From: Arthrinium phaeospermum
Lineage: Eukaryota; Ascomycota; Sordariomycetes; Amphisphaeriales; Apiosporaceae
Direction: 5' to 3'
NCBI GenBank assembly: GCA_006503535.1
Contig: QYRS01000004.1
Span: 4,018,666-4,082,665 of the forward strand
Length of the DNA stretch: 64,000 nucleotides
Shown: positions 21,401 to 32,700 of the stretch, piece by piece
How positions within the stretch are numbered: the first letter of the stretch is position 1
Layout: the number at the start of each line of letters is the position of its first letter
Program-made: the position numbers and the translations under genes
Notes under the pieces: model-generated
What the model saw: only the letters and a program-made list of their open reading frames with translations
The model's database searches: none
What the model was told of the DNA's origin: nothing

Positions 21401-23087
21401 CCAGGGCCCAAAAGGTGAATAGCTGAGTTTCTACATACGTATTTACATGAGATGTTATACACCGGCTCGTTGCATGAACCTTGGCCTATATCACATCCCA
21501 ACAGAAGGACCTATCGTTACACTTGGAGTCTCCTTGGGCACGACAGCCTTACACACGCAATCAAAAGAAGCGAATGGCTTGGTTGTACCGCGCAACTGGA
21601 AACATCGCAAAAGTCAGATTCGGCCCACAAGGGGGAACTAAGCTACAATATGGGCATACGTGAGTAGACGAGATGACTCGGGGCGTTGCATGCATGACCT
21701 AATAGGTGACAGATAGATCGAGGCCAGGCGAGATCACGGTCGAAGGACTTGAAGAAGCCATCGGCAGCATCTCTTAGCTGACCAAAAGAAGAAACATGAC
21801 AAGTACGACAAGTATGAGTTCAACATGACTTTTCGAAGCCTGGCCACAGAAAACCAAGGAACACATACACCGTCCTTACATACAACCCGCATCTCCCTGA
21901 TCTCTGCCAGCCGCCGGCCACTAATGGTAGGTAGTTCGTTCGGAGGTGTGGATGCTACGGGAGAGGCCGAAGCTGCTCGGGAATAGGAGGTGGAGTTCGG
22001 TCTACCATCTACCACTGGTTGGCGTTGACATACTACAGTAAGAACAGGTGACACAGTCCCGTATGCGATAACTCGGCTCATTTCACGTGGCAGCAGCTTT
22101 GTCAGCGATTTACCCACAGCGCTGCGTGCGAAGTACACAGCTGGTTATCATACGAATGGCAGCTGGACGAATTCCTCGTATCGCAGCAAGGCAACGCCTA
22201 CGCGGTCACGACCTAACGAATCTGGATTGCGTGTCGCACCTGTGGACGTACAGTAATGGGCAGTTGCTAAAGTTAGCCTCCAATCCTTTTGCCTGGTGGT
22301 TGGCAACCGAGCCACTGCCAAGGCCTCAACTGCCGCCACTAACCCAAGTCGGGGAGACGATCGGTTCTCGCGACATGCCATGGCAACAAGAGTCCATGTT
22401 ACGACTGTTGAATTCGGGTTTGGGTAGGCAATATCTCAATATGTACGTTTGCTACGCACATTGAGTACATGTTTCTGTTGCTAGATATACACACGCATAT
22501 TGGGTTGCATAATGTGATTGCATGGTGCGGGTGTGAAGAATGATGTAATGTCGTAGGAGTAGATTCATGGGTAAGGTTACTCAGGATTTAGCAGGCCCTG
22601 GAGGTTGCATTGCCCAGCGCCTAATGACAGGGCGCAGTCAAAACAAAACCGCTGTATCCCAGACGATCAGCTGCAGAGGAGCCACCGCCCCGATGACCTT
22701 GCGTGTTTCAGCGCCTTTTGCCAACCCATTCAGCCAAGAGAAGCATGGCCATCGATGCAAAAGGGTGGCTGTCCATTGTCCTGTCCACGTCAGCCCACCC
22801 CGGCCAGCCTTTTTCTTGGGCCCTCCATGCCGCATTGCCGACCCTGGGAATGAATCAAGAACCCTTCGATCGTCAGTCAACCTCACAATCAAATTCATTC
22901 AACTTTTTCTTCATCCCCTTCAAAGCCGACCTATTGAACAAACCTATACACATTCGTTTTCCTCTGGTTTTTTACTAATACCGACCGACACTCGCTCCGC
23001 CATCAGGTTGGGCTGACTGAGTACCAAATTGATTTGTACCACAACAAAACAAGCCCGTCCCGCCTAAACAGAGAGAGATAACCAAAT
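21401..23087. other. Intergenic, about 1.7 kb
   Basis: Divergent region between the secreted-protein gene (-) and the M50B-like gene (+). The part just before 23087 is pyrimidine-rich, as in fungal promoters. No convincing gene. Confidence 0.55.
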
Positions 23088-24021
23088 ATGGCACCGCTTA
23101 TCGTCAAACCCGGCAGTCTCCCAGTGGATCAGCTGGTCCGGACCGCCAGAGCCGCCGTGGTAGCAGCCGGCCCCGGGGTCGCGCACCTCGCCTCCCGCGA
23201 CGTCCTGTACCGCCGGGACCTGGCCGTCACCAGCGATGCCCAGAAGGTCACCCTCGGTGTCATCGCCGCCTACGTCGTCGCCATCGCGCTCCTGTGGAAT
23301 CTGCCATATATCCGATGGAGTCTCTGGCCCTTCAAAGTATGTTTGTTGCTGCTTACCTTTTTACAAACCTCTTTCCTCATGACACTAATGATGCCCCATG
23401 TAGATGTTGGTCATCGCGTTCCATGAGTTCGGCCACGCCATCACCGCCGTCCTCACCGGCGGCCACGTCAAGTCTATCTCGCTCGACCCGCGCGAGGGCG
23501 GCGTGACGCACATGGTCGGCGGCCGGAGCGCCATCACGCTGCCGGCGGGCTACCTGGGCTCGTCCCTGATCGGCGCCCTGCTCATCTTCTGCGGCTTCGA
23601 CATCGTCGCCAGCAAGATCGCCAGCATGGTCCTGGCCGTCTGCTTCCTGCTGACCCTCTGGTGGGGCAAGCGCGACTGGCTGACCATCCTGACCGTCCTG
23701 CTGGCCGTCGGCCTGCTCGTCGCCTGCTGGTTCATCGTGCACGCCGAGCCCCTGCGCTTCGTCGTGCTCTTCATCGGCGTCATGTCGAGCCTCTATTCGG
23801 TTTGGGACATCTGCGACGACCTCATCCTCCGCAAGGTCAACAGCTCCGACGCCAGCGTCTTCGCCCAGCGCTACGGCGGCTCCTCCCAGTGCTGGGGCGT
23901 CATCTGGTCCATCATCTCCATCATCTTCATGGCCGCCGGCATCATCGCCGGTATCGCCGCCTTCCCCCAGTCCTTTGCCCAACAAGAGGAAGATTCGAAG
24001 CACTTCTTGCCCACTCGTTAA
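23088..24021 (+). CDS. M50B-like membrane zinc-metalloprotease family protein
   Basis: Exons 23088..23336 and 23404..24021 encode 288 residues. HEFGH at residues 90-94 is the HExxH zinc motif, placed inside a hydrophobic segment as in M50 intramembrane proteases. About six to seven membrane helices can be drawn, including GVIAAYVVAIALLW before the motif and several after it. GGHVKSISLDPREGG follows the motif, and a later WDICDDLI could supply the third zinc ligand. The protein is the short fungal M50B-like type; the substrate is unknown. Length and single intron look normal. Confidence 0.82.
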
Positions 24022-24354
24022 ACGAAAGGGAAGAAATAGGAAATAGTACCATGTCTTGACGAATCACGACGTTTCCCCTAATAATAGATAGATACCCTAC
24101 TTTAATTACACTGCTTGTTCACACTACATTCTTTCGCACGATGTGGCTCCGGTCCCTCAAGTTTCTTTGGTGGCGATACGCGACGTCGGCCCCTATTCAG
24201 CCATCGGGTAGAGTAAAAGTGCCCAATATCCCGTGCCTTGGCCCTAGTCAGAGTGGCCTTGATGGGTCGTGTTCTCCTTGCTAGTATGAGTGTATTAGTG
24301 GAAGATCAAGGTTGCGCGAGCAGCACGTCGCCGAATCTTGTCGCCTGCCCATCA
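24022..24354. other. Intergenic, convergent 3' ends
   Basis: 333 bp between the M50B-like gene (+) and paralogue A (-). No gene seen. Confidence 0.6.
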
Positions 24355-25347
24355 TTAATACCGTCGGTGATAGTACGGGTCCTGATACGGGTCCTGATAC
24401 GGGCCCTGGTTCGGGTCCTGATACGGGCCCTGGTTCGGGCCCTGATTCGGGTCCTGATACGGGTCATGGTACGGGTTTTGGTACGGCTGCTGTTGTTGCT
24501 GGTCCGGTGGCGGGTTGGGGTCGTCGCGTTGATAACCGCTCGGTCCGCCGCCCTGGCCTGGGTACATACCCATGCCCGCCAGCGCATCATTCGCTTGCCT
24601 CGCCCGGGACCGTTCAATCGCCTGCTGTATCGCCTCCTCCTCTCTCGCCGCCCTCGCCGCCTCCGTATCCGTCGTCCTCGGTTGCACAGGCCGGACCCAG
24701 CCAGGCGGCACCGTGTGCCGGTCGCGCTCCTCGTTGGCCCACTCGTCGCGGCGCCGCGTCAGCGGGTCCACCACCACGTCGTCGTCGTCGTCGACGGGGT
24801 CATTCTCGTGGCCCGGCCAGGCGGGCTGGCGGTAGTCGTACGCGACCCGGCCCTCCGCGTCCTCGGAGCCGCCACGATAATGGCCAAAAGCGCGGACCGG
24901 CCCCGGCCCCGCGAAACTCCGGCGGTAGGCCAGGCTTTCCCGGCCCCGCGGGGTGCGCCCGGGCGACGAGTCCCGGTGCTCGCCGCGGAGCGTGTAGCGG
25001 TCGACGTCGCCCGGGAGCATGGGGCGCCCGTCGAGGCCGAGCTGCGTCGACTCCGTCTCGGTCGCCACGTGCCGGCCTGCCCGGCTGAAGTACCGGGTCC
25101 CGAGGGCGTGGTTCTCGCGCATGGCCTCGTCTATGTCGGCCTGGTCCTGCGACGCCGCCGAATCCGAATCCTCGTATAAGCCCGTGTAGCTGGGGCCTGG
25201 TGCCGTGCTGTAGTAGCTGCTCGTCGGCGGGGGCCCACGGGTTGGGGGGTAATAGTCGTCGCGATCGCCGCCTCCTGCCGGATAGTCCCAGCCGTAGCCA
25301 CCCCAGTGGCTACTTCCGGCACCTGATGTTGGAGGCCCATAAGACAT
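24355..25347 (-). CDS. Pro/Gln/Asp-rich protein, paralogue A of a tandem pair
   Basis: A single exon of 330 residues starting MSYGPPTSGAG. It has no signal peptide or membrane helix. Two blocks are shared with the next gene: YFSRAGRHVATETES with LDGRPMLPGD, and ERDRHTVPPGW. A coiled-coil-like segment (EAARAAREEEAIQQAIERSRARQ) resembles a ubiquitin-interacting motif in charge pattern (inference). The C-terminal about 45 residues are repeats of PYQDPNQG-type units ending YYHRRY. No function is known. The neighbouring gene is a diverged copy on the same strand, so this is a lineage-specific duplication. Confidence 0.75.
   Translation of the reverse strand: MSYGPPTSGAGSSHWGGYGWDYPAGGGDRDDYYPPTRGPPPTSSYYSTAPGPSYTGLYEDSDSAASQDQADIDEAMRENHALGTRYFSRAGRHVATETESTQLGLDGRPMLPGDVDRYTLRGEHRDSSPGRTPRGRESLAYRRSFAGPGPVRAFGHYRGGSEDAEGRVAYDYRQPAWPGHENDPVDDDDDVVVDPLTRRRDEWANEERDRHTVPPGWVRPVQPRTTDTEAARAAREEEAIQQAIERSRARQANDALAGMGMYPGQGGGPSGYQRDDPNPPPDQQQQQPYQNPYHDPYQDPNQGPNQGPYQDPNQGPYQDPYQDPYYHRRY
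24360..24490 (-). repeat. Imperfect 12-bp coding repeats in paralogue A
   Basis: Near-identical 12-bp units (plus-strand GATACGGGTCCT and variants) encode the P-[YN]-Q-[DG] tail. The period is a multiple of 3, so copy-number change keeps the frame. Confidence 0.85.
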
Positions 25348-25802
25348 CTTGAGTTTGGTACGCCTGTCTTTTCTGGCTTTGCCTGTTAATTAGTTCGTAT
25401 CCGTGGTTGATCTTACCGATGCTCGATTATCTGGTTACTCTCTGTTATATTCTGGTGGTTTTGTTCCTTTTGCTTTGAGGAGGAATCCTGGGTTGCTGAG
25501 CTGCGGCTCTCGAGATTTTATATTCGGGGTTGGCCATGTTAAGTTGCTGGTCATATTTTCCTGATACGCAGCATCGTTGAGATGTGCATCCCAGACGCGT
25601 CATGATCTCTGGCTCTTCTTGGAACATGCTATACAATACTGAGTCACTCTGTTCACCACGGACCGGTCGTTCACTTGTTCCTCGTTCACTCATACACGCC
25701 ACATGTATCTAACTCAATTACCGACCAATTACTACCTAGTGCGACAGAATCTTAATGTGACCTACCTCGCCGGGATACCCTTCCAGTATTCGATCAATTT
25801 GA
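25348..25802. other. Intergenic between the tandem paralogues
   Basis: 455 bp; promoter of paralogue A and 3' region of paralogue B. A TGAGTCA heptamer near 25640 is probably chance. Confidence 0.5.
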
Positions 25803-26616
25803 TCATTTCCCTCTTCGGCTCTCCTTTCCCCCCTTCTTCTTCTTCTTCTCATCCTTGTTCTTGGTGGCATACTTCTGCCCCATCCTCGACCACCCCCGCG
25901 GCGCCGTATGCCGATCCAGATCCTCGTCGGCCCAAGTGTCGGTCCGCCGGACCTGGTTGTCCACCGCGGCCCCCATGTCTTCGCCCCCGTCGTGGGTGCG
26001 GTAGTCCCACGCGGTCGTGCCGTAGGCCTCCTCGTGGCCCGCCCAATGGGCCCAACCGGCGGGAGGCGCGATGTCGCTGCCGCCGCCATCGGGCTGAAAG
26101 TGGCAGTAGTAATTTTTCAGGTGGCGGCCCGGGCCGGGCGAGATGTCCCTCGTCTGGGCCGCGTACGTCGTATGCAGACCGGCGTCGCCCGGCAGCTTGG
26201 GGACTCCATCCAGCGGCGGGTCCAGGTCTGCCGTCTCGGTCGCGATGGGTCTCCCCCTTCTGCTGAAGTAGGTAACCGAGTTGCTGCGGTTGGTGTGGCA
26301 GTAAAGGTCCAACATATTTGCCGCCTCGTCGCCGGGTGCGGCGACGGCTTCCTCGGCTTGCTGGCTGAAAGGGCTGTCGCTGTGGCTGTAACTATCACAT
26401 GGCAGTAAAAACCGACGCTGCTCTGCTTTCATCACTGTCGCCAATCATATAATCTCCGCCACCTGGCCGAAAGGGGCCATAGTTTTCTTCGTGACTTGAG
26501 GCTTGGTAGCTGTCCACTTCATCCTGTGTTGCCTGGTAGTAGTAGCTCGCTTCGTCGGGTTGCTTGGACCCCTTGGGGAGTTCCAGGTCCTTGGGGTTAA
26601 CAGTGTGTCTACCCAT
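25803..26616 (-). CDS. Paralogue B of the tandem pair, with a +1 frameshift
   Basis: Begins at ATG 26616 (MGRHTVNPKDLEL). The first frame stops at 26395, but the next frame, overlapping from 26444, carries the family blocks: TYFSRRGRPIATETA, LDGVPKLPGD, DISPGPGR, TAWDYRTHD and DLDRHTAPRGW, ending in a Lys-rich tail at 25803. Removing one T from the T5 on the coding strand (about 26408-26412) gives a continuous 270-residue protein. No intron with plausible signals explains the switch. It is either decaying or a consensus error. Compared with paralogue A it lacks the PYQDPNQG repeats and has a basic end instead. Confidence 0.6.
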
Positions 26617-27471
26617 GTTGGATACGATACCTCAATATTATTTAGTTCGTGTTGTTTGTGTGTATTTTGTGTAGATGCTGCTTCTGTTACGCGGACTACG
26701 AGGAGGGTCGGTCATCTTATCGACCGGCGGACTCCAGTACTTATAGATATTTCCTATGATATTGTTCAAGAAAGCCCCCTTTCTTGTATTGCGTTTTTAA
26801 AATCCCGTTCTTTATGCAGTAATACTGCGTCGGCGTTTGCTACGTTGTTGGTCTTGGTTATCAACGAAGCGACTTGGCAGGGAAGTTCCATGGAGCTGGA
26901 TCCCTCTTTTGTTTCCTTCTCGGTATACCTCCGTATTCCCTACACTACATATCATGCATTCCATGGGTGTCACCTGAGAATATCCTTTATCGGCATGGTA
27001 ATCAGTACACCTGGGCCCGTTGCTGTTACGAGGGCCGGCGAACATGACCAACTTGAGACTGGCTATCTCAGGGGTCAACAATCTCTCATTTAGAAACCCC
27101 ACGAAAGATTGAAGCATTCGGTATACAATGACGGACGGTTCTCAACGAGTGAGCTCGAATGAGAAGGATGTTGCGCAAGTGCGTCACGTGCCTAGTTTCC
27201 CTAGCAGCTCACTCGTGTACGCCACATACAGGTAATCCCTATTTCTCCGAAGGATGTCCCCCGCGTACACAAAGACCACAAGCCGAGATCGCATCGAAGT
27301 CGGGAATGATGGGCCCCAAGGAACTCGGGCTCTGTATTCGAAACCAGGCAAGTGTATATACAATGCTTCGAAACGATACTCGATCCACGAGTGCAACAGG
27401 AACAGACCAATCAACAACTCCACTGTTGTCCTCCCTCGCACCATCCAACCCTACCTACCGTAACCCCTCCC
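26617..27471. other. Intergenic
   Basis: 855 bp upstream of paralogue B and downstream of the alpha/beta hydrolase gene. No gene with support. Confidence 0.55.
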
Positions 27472-28749
27472 TCAACTCCGCCCACTCAACCTCTCCCCCG
27501 TCGCAATCCGCTCCTCCAGGATCCCGTGCAGCCACTCCGTCTTCTCCACGACGGGCGCATGCCCCATGCCCTCGACGATATGCCCCACGGCGGGCCGGAG
27601 GTACTCGATCAGCTTCTCGCCGTGCGGCACGGGAATCATGTCGTCCTCGACGCCGTGCACGACCAGGATGCGCTCGCGCCCGACGCGGTCCGCCAGCCCC
27701 GCCAGCTGCTTGGGCGACTTCCAGTGGAAGCCCGCCGCCACCAGCTGCAGCAGGAAGCCCTTCTTGGTGTAGCCCTCGGCGTCGCGCGACTTGTGGATCT
27801 CCTGCGCCGCGAAGCGCTCGTAGTTGGTGGCGAACCGGCCGTAGTTGGCCGGGCACAACGGGTCCCCCTTCTCGAGGTTGCCGTTGCCGAGCACGGGGTC
27901 GTGCGGCGGCGGCTGCCGGGGCGGGCGGATGCGCGGCGTCGTGTTGACGTCGGGGACGCGGCACTCGTCGGGCTCGTCGAGCCACTCGCGCGCGAAAATC
28001 TTGGAGGCCGCGAAGGTGACGGTGCGCTCAAAGGACTTGGGCATCAGCATGGTGATGCGGCGCGACATGTCCTCGGCGAAGGACGTCGTGTTCTCGATGC
28101 GGGCCGCCGTGTTGAGCAGGTTCAGCGACGCGAGCCGGTCGGGCACCAGCATGGCCAGCTCCTGGGCGATCATGCCGCCCATGCTGATGCCGACGGTGTG
28201 GAGCTGGCGCTCCTGGGTCCAGCCGAGGTGGTCGACCACCTCGAGCACGTCGCGCGCCATCTCCGACGTCGAGTACCGCCCGAACGGCTTGGACGAGTGG
28301 CCGCTGCCGCGGTTGTCCATGATCAGCACGCTGTACTTGTCGCCGTGGTCGTGGCCAAAGTGCAGCGTTTGCCGCTGCCACGACCACTTCGGGAACCCCA
28401 GCCCGCAGATAAGCTAGAAGACGCGGGTAGAGTGAGCAAGTGAGTAAGCAACACACATTGGATGAAAGACGTACGACTAGCTTAATGGGGCCATCGCCAT
28501 GAACCTCCCAGCAGATGTCAATAGGACCGCCGCGATCCGCCGCGACGGGCAAAAGGCCGCTCTGGTGCGGCTCGAAATGCCACAGGGCGGTGGGAAAGGC
28601 CGGATTGGAGACGACCTCGGCCACAGACGGGAAAGGCGACCTAGGGTGGAGTGTTAGTCACAATTGTAAGTTCTTCTGATCGGGTTTCTTTCTTCGGGTA
28701 CCCGCTCCTTCATCTTCTTGTTTCTGCGGTAGGAAATGTTTGCTCACAT
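27472..28749 (-). CDS. Alpha/beta hydrolase whose ATG is split by an intron
   Basis: Exons 28749..28748 (AT), 28640..28475 and 28413..27472 encode 369 residues. The only in-frame ATG upstream of exon 3 is AT^G, formed by joining AT at the GTGAGC donor to G after CCTAG; the product then starts MSPFPSVAEVV. The alpha/beta hydrolase fold is clear: oxyanion strand LICGLGF, nucleophile elbow VGISMGGM, acid VVHGVEDDMIP and catalytic His in GMGHAP. An inserted Pro-rich lid sits in the middle (RIRPPRQPPPHDP). The substrate is unknown; it resembles fungal hydrolases often annotated as peptidase S33 or epoxide-hydrolase-like. Confidence 0.8.
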
Positions 28750-29784
28750 CTTGAGATCGGTTGAGTTTGATCCTGCCGTCTCGGAAAGAAGGATGGCGGG
28801 CAGCTTATGTGCCACTACCCCTGCTGCTGCTGCCGGGTTACAGTGTGAGTGAGCTTTTGCCAAGATCAGCTAGCCCTCTCCAAGTGAGCAACGAGTGAGG
28901 CCTCTTACTGGCTGGTGGACCGACGGGATATATATCGCCAGGAGGGAAAACGCCGGTTTAGTCGCGGATCGGTCAATTCTCATGACCGACAAGTGCATGC
29001 AAGTTTCGATCTTCTTTTCTTTAGAGCTGAACTGGACGAGGCGCAGGTGTGCTTGCTCACCCAAACCCTGTATGGCTAGGTTTTTCGACATGTCTATTAC
29101 ATATTCGATTGAGGTGGGGTTGGGGGTCGGGGGTATGACGAAGCCTGCTCATCCTGACTGGCTGGAGTCTCGCCAACATGGTTTCGGGTTAGATCACCTC
29201 GGCATCTCGTCCCTCGCCTTTCATGAAAACCCCTGGATCGTTCAGACAAACGTCTTTCGACAGGCCGAAAAGCATATAGGCGATATATTTGGAAAGCCAA
29301 CAAGCGAACCCTGAGGCTGACGAGAAACAGAGCATACGGACTAAGAATGGCCTGCTGAGCCACCAACCCAACGACCCCTCTTGCCCCAGTCACTCACTCA
29401 GCAGATCAACGGGAAATCAAAATCACCATCATGAATCATTCCATGTTAGGTACGACCGTCTAATCTTCTTCTGCTGCTGCTCTCTTCCTTGGGATATCTC
29501 GTCCATTCATACCAGAATACTCAATATATACAAAAATCGAATCCTCCATGTTGTGTACTCCCTCAAATGCCTGGGCCAGGTCATATCCCCCAAAACCCCC
29601 CCAAAGTATATCGATTACAACTCCTGCTGTGTGGTTGTTGGCTTTGTCATAACTCCGAGGCTATGTGAATCGTGCGTGTGAATCGTAGGTAGACGCCTAT
29701 ATATGTGCAGTCGCAAACAATCCCTTTCTTAGTGACCCGCTTTCACCCTGCCCAAGTCAAAGTACTCGGCTAAGGTACGGTAGC
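28750..29784. other. Intergenic, about 1 kb
   Basis: Upstream of the alpha/beta hydrolase and downstream of the kelch gene. No supported gene. Confidence 0.5.
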
Positions 29785-32700
29785 TTAGGTGCTGGCAATC
29801 CCTAGACCGACGCGCTGCTGCCCCTGCCCATAACTCTCGACTCGGGATCCGTCGTTTTCTCGCTTGCGGTCCACCGTCTGCCGCATCCGCCGACCCTCCA
29901 TCAGCCCGCGCAGTCCGCGCTTCTGCAGGCCAATGACGCTGCTCAGCTCGCCACTCCACACCTCGCGCACCGCGCCCCGTTCGCTATCTCCAACTTCGCT
30001 GCTCCACTCGCTTCCGCTCACACTGGTTGCCGCGCTATGCTCTCCGCTTCCAGGACGTGCGCCTGCAACGCTCGTGTTGATCCGGAGTCCACCCATGTTG
30101 CTTCCCATCTCGTCACCACCCGCACTAGAGTTCGAAATGGACATGGACCGGCCGTTGGGTTCGTTGCCGGCCAAAGAGGAGTCGGGGTGAACAAAGAAGT
30201 TGGGGTTGAGCGTCCCGTCGATACCTCGCCCGCCGCCCGCAGCCATGGCTGTGGCGTTGAAGACTGCTGCCGCATTACGGGAGTCCAAAAGCGCATGTAG
30301 CCTTTCTACAACTGCCTCCAAAAGCCCATCGATCTTGTAGGGTCGTGCAATTTGCAGCAGAGAACAAAGGATTTGGGGCGTGCAGAGCGGCGACGACGTG
30401 GCCGGAAGGGACGATGTGTAGAGGAAGTGCAGCAACGCTTGAATGGTCAAGTAAGTGTGCGGTAGATAGAGGCATCTTGGACGAGAGCTGGGGGGCAGAG
30501 AGGCGGGAGTAGGAGCGGCGTTAATGGTGGTAAAGTCGGTCAGGCCGTTCCCAGATATCGAAGTAGCTGCAGTACTTGGCGGCTTAGCTGAACCGTTAGT
30601 GGATTGGTTCCCAAAGCTGCCGCTCAGGGAACTATCAGCCGTGCTCCGGTTCGACTGCGTATTCGACTGTGTGATGGTCATCACAGACATTCTCGCTCCA
30701 GCCGAGCTGGACAAGCCCGTCCTCAGCGTAGCCGAATCACTTCCATCCTGCGTGGCCGCACCTTCGCGAAGCAGCTGCACAAAGTATGGGCCCCATCGGC
30801 GGCCCACGATTCGCGAATTGATCGGGATGCGTTCTCCGCCGATGCAAAGGATGTCCATGTCGGCCAGTTCCCGGAGTGACATTGCCTTTTCACCAAGCTC
30901 CTCGGCAGCCCGCGAATGGAATCGGCCTCCTGCGGTCCAGCCTGCCTTTCGCGCTAGGCTTAGTCCTGGCATCATGTAAGGGCTGCTCGCCGAGACGAAC
31001 CCGGACATTGGTGAAACCTTTCGGGGGCTGTCGTAGAACCCAAATGCCTCCAGCTCAACCATGCATACATTAGAGAAGTTTATCCGTCGGTGGTTGTAAT
31101 CGTCCACCAGACTCCTCTTCCGGTTGCCCAAGATCACAAATGTGTTTCTCCTGTTCCATAACACGCCGCGGTTCCAGCTGCCTTGGCTGAAGATGCTGCC
31201 GCCAGCATCGATGCGGGCCCAGGTCAGGTTCTTGAGGTCCAGCGCCCACAGGGCATACTCTTGCTTCGAGCTGGTGAGGTATGTACCGCTGACAACGAAG
31301 TAGTGGTCAATGACTCCCCCGTTAGGGAAGCGAAGACCGGGAGGCGAGTATGCCCCAGACATTGGTCTCTCGGCCAGAGACCCGTCGGAACCGCGAATCT
31401 GGAGTTCCAGCTTCACATCGAGGAAGTTGTAGTTGGAGTAAATGAGCATGGATGACCCTGGCTCTCGGGCTTCCAGGCTGATTCCGGACTCCTGGCGCGG
31501 CGTAATGGCGCTGGCCTTGCCAAGCCGCGAGGTAACCGAGGGTGGGAGTGGCGCTACCACACTACGATACGCACCACAGGACTTACCAAGCGGTTGCGTT
31601 GACGTCCACTTGAGACTACGTAGGTTGAAGACGCTAATTTGCTCAATGTAGTGGTTTTGGCCGTCCTGGCCGCCCACTACAATCATCTCGGCGCCACCGG
31701 CTCCATCAATGTTGATACCGATCCTGCCCTCGTTGGGGTTTCCCGTCGATGGATTGTGCTGTAAGGCTGATAAAGGCGCCTTGTGGGATGAAAATATGGC
31801 GGATGATGGTAGGATACAGGCGCAATGCGCGTATCGGCCTTGTGGCGCGTCTTGCGTGGGGATATATGTCCACTTCTTGGTCGGGGCATCATATATGTAG
31901 ATATCTGACATTACAGTCACTTCAGGTTGTTGGTCCTGGCTGGTCGCGGCCGGCTGGTTGTTGACTGGTGACATGCCTCCGTAGCAGACCAGTTTGGTGT
32001 CTCCCAGGGCGCACATAGAATGGAAGTAGCGCGGTGGCGGTACGTCGCCGTTGGTCTCGAGTTTGGTCCAATGGCGTCTGATAAGATCCAGTTCGTAAAG
32101 GTCGGCCGTGAGGGGTGCCGGCCGGCTGCGTGAAAGAATGCGTCCTCCAAAAACGTACAGCTTGTCTCCGAGAATCGTCGTCGTAGCTCCTACCAGCGGG
32201 TGTGGCTCCCTTCCGGTGGTCCGATGAACATTACACATCAACCCCGAGAGATGGGTCGACGAGGAGGAAGTGGAAGGTGTCCCTACCGCCTGGCCCACTG
32301 CCGGTGTCCGACTGGCAGAAGCCGTAGGGGGGGAGGGCCCTGAAGACGAGTGTCCGTTGGCTATCTCCACAATGGAATCCTTATGTTGTTGTGATCGATC
32401 GTTCCTCGATATGCTCGCCACGCTGCTCACGCTGCCACTGGTCTCTCTGTCTCCCCCGCCACCGTACAACTGGCCCATCGGATTGGATGTGCTGGAGTCC
32501 ATCGTGCTGGTCCTGCTCCTGCTCTCTACGTCGGAGCCCAAGACCACCTGTATGTCCCCCTCGAGATCGCTGTCGACTATCGAGTCCAAGGTTGTCGGCG
32601 GGTTGTTCTGTGTCGAAGCCAGCGGCGTCGTCGGACTGTTTGCGTCGAGAACCGGTGGTGGTTCGGGAAGAGGCTTCTCGAGACTGTTCTGCAAGCTTAG

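Noticed and set aside
24238..25179. 313-codon plus-strand frame with Val-Leu-Ile-Arg repeats
   Set aside because: Antisense reading of the PYQDPNQG coding repeats of paralogue A.
25638..25648. TGAGTCA, a Gcn4/AP-1-type site
   Set aside because: Single heptamer, distant from any amino-acid biosynthesis gene; expected by chance in 64 kb.
27352..28443. 363-codon plus-strand frame
   Set aside because: Antisense to the alpha/beta hydrolase, whose catalytic motifs are on the minus strand.
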